From Alphaproteobacteria bacterium (GTDB lineage Bacteria > Pseudomonadota > Alphaproteobacteria > Micropepsales > Micropepsaceae), in NCBI GenBank assembly GCA_947455695.1, contig CANGRN010000101.1, positions 1-6,071 on the forward strand: a DNA stretch of 6,071 nucleotides, given 5' to 3'. Each line of letters starts with the position of its first letter. The first letter of the stretch is position 1. Under the pieces are notes generated by a model. It was given only the letters and a program-made list of their open reading frames with translations. It made no database searches and was not told the DNA's origin. Below, one piece after another: positions 5,120 through 6,071 of the stretch. Both the position numbers and the translations under genes were made by a program.

Positions 5120-6071
5120 ATGAAAATCATGCTCGCCGCCGCGCTCGCGGCGCTCACCATCGCACCGGCATTTGCGCAATTGCCCAATCCCTATCAGGCG
5201 CCGGAGCGAAGCTGGGCCAAATTGCCGGACGGCACGCCCTGGGGCACCAGCGCCGGCGTCGAGATCGGGCCCAAGGGTGAGATCTGGGCCATCGACCGCT
5301 GCGCCGGCACCAGCTGCGACGGCTCAAGCCGCGCCGCCGTGCACATCATCGATCCGAAGACCGGAAAGGCGGTGCGCAGCATCGGCGCCAACCTGTTCGC
5401 CACCCCGCACGGCCTGCATGTCGACAAGGACGGCAATGTCTGGGTCACCGACGCCGCCATCTCCAAAGACAAGAAGAAGGGCCAGCAAGTCATCAAGATG
5501 TCGCCCGACGGCAAGATCCTGATGCGGCTGGGCACGGCGGGCGTCTCCGGCGGCGGCCCCACCCATTTCCACGATCCGGGCGATGTGGTGACTGCGCCCA
5601 ATGGCGACATCTTCGTTGCCGATGGCCATGGCACGGTGGCGCCAGACCTGCCGCCCGACACGATCGTGCGCATCATCAAGTTCACGCCCGATGGCAAGTT
5701 CATCAAGGCTTGGGGAAGTCTGGGCTCGGGCAAGAGCCAGTTCCGCAATCCCCATGCGCTGGCCTTCGATTCCCAGGGCCGCCTGTTTGTCGCCGACCGG
5801 GTCAATGGCCGCATCCAGGTCTTCGACCAGGACGGCAAGTGGCTGACGGAATACCGTGCCTTCAACCATCCCAGCGGCCTCTACATCGACAAGACCGACA
5901 CGCTTTATGCCAGCGACTACAACAGCGAAGGCCAGAAGGGCATCTATATCGGCAGCGCCAGAACCGGGAAGCTGAAATACTTCGTGCCGGATGCGCAAGC
6001 CGGTGAAGGCATCATGGCGGGCGCGGACGGCACGCTCTATGAGGGCACGCCCACCGGCATCACCCGCTTCC
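5120..6071 (+). CDS. Exported NHL-type beta-propeller, PAL-like (3' truncated by window)
   Basis: The frame is open from the ATG at 5120 to the window edge (317 codons, no stop). GGGGAGA lies 7 nt upstream. The start encodes a signal peptide MKIMLAAALAALTIAPAFA, likely cut after residue 19, so the protein works in the periplasm or outside. The body is a run of propeller blades with NHL-type marks: TPHGLHVDKDGNVWVTD (95-111), PGDVVTAPNGDIFVADGHG (153-171), NPHALAFDSQGRLFVAD (210-226) followed by RVNGRIQVFDQDGKW, and HPSGLYIDKTDTLYASD (250-266). Order and wording match the lyase domain of peptidylglycine alpha-amidating enzymes (PAL), a zinc enzyme that cleaves peptidyl-alpha-hydroxyglycine. 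His97 and His212 fall at PAL zinc ligands. The position of the catalytic Tyr is His170, and the third ligand position seems to be Glu296, so classic PAL chemistry is doubtful. Few residues appear to be missing at the end. It may instead be a generic propeller enzyme or binding protein. Confidence 0.88.
   Translation, partial: MKIMLAAALAALTIAPAFAQLPNPYQAPERSWAKLPDGTPWGTSAGVEIGPKGEIWAIDRCAGTSCDGSSRAAVHIIDPKTGKAVRSIGANLFATPHGLHVDKDGNVWVTDAAISKDKKKGQQVIKMSPDGKILMRLGTAGVSGGGPTHFHDPGDVVTAPNGDIFVADGHGTVAPDLPPDTIVRIIKFTPDGKFIKAWGSLGSGKSQFRNPHALAFDSQGRLFVADRVNGRIQVFDQDGKWLTEYRAFNHPSGLYIDKTDTLYASDYNSEGQKGIYIGSARTGKLKYFVPDAQAGEGIMAGADGTLYEGTPTGITRF

Noticed and set aside
5194..5998. Two leftward open frames opposite the beta-propeller gene
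   Set aside because: The forward frame from 5120 has a signal peptide, an RBS and repeated NHL-type blades running to the window end; the leftward frames have no such support.

Overview
The window is GC-rich and densely coded, with Ala-rich Sec signal peptides and Shine-Dalgarno sites close to most starts. Gene content suggests a Gram-negative, environmental, probably alphaproteobacterial chromosome (sphingomonad/Caulobacter-like). This rests on protein style rather than a marker gene, so the taxonomic call is tentative. No RNA gene, insertion sequence, phage gene or CRISPR array was seen.

Left part (1-1509): the 3' part of a subclass B3-type metallo-beta-lactamase runs rightward. It meets, with no gap at all, a leftward gene for a 322-residue exported protein of unknown function. 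That gene diverges across 70 bp from the next block.

Middle part (1510-3703): three rightward genes encode (i) a 111-residue exported protein with four conserved cysteines, (ii) a BlaI/MecI-family winged-helix repressor, and (iii) a BlaR1/MecR1-type M56 membrane metallopeptidase whose start overlaps the repressor stop (ATGA). The peptidase lacks a penicillin-binding sensor domain. Its extracytoplasmic tail ends instead in an about 80-residue four-cysteine domain that is clearly homologous to the small exported protein three genes' width upstream. This is the most interesting part of the window: a BlaI/BlaR-like signalling pair with an uncharacterised sensor domain, next to a free secreted copy of that same domain, with a beta-lactamase-fold gene nearby.

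Right part (3713-6071): a leftward MFS transporter of the anion:cation symporter type converges on the peptidase gene with a 9-bp gap. It diverges, across 114 bp, from a rightward exported NHL-type beta-propeller related to peptidyl-alpha-hydroxyglycine amidating lyase (PAL). The propeller gene is cut by the window end. It keeps two of the three zinc-ligand histidines of PAL but differs at the catalytic Tyr and the third ligand position. A functional link between this right part and the BlaI/BlaR-like block is not evident from the sequence.
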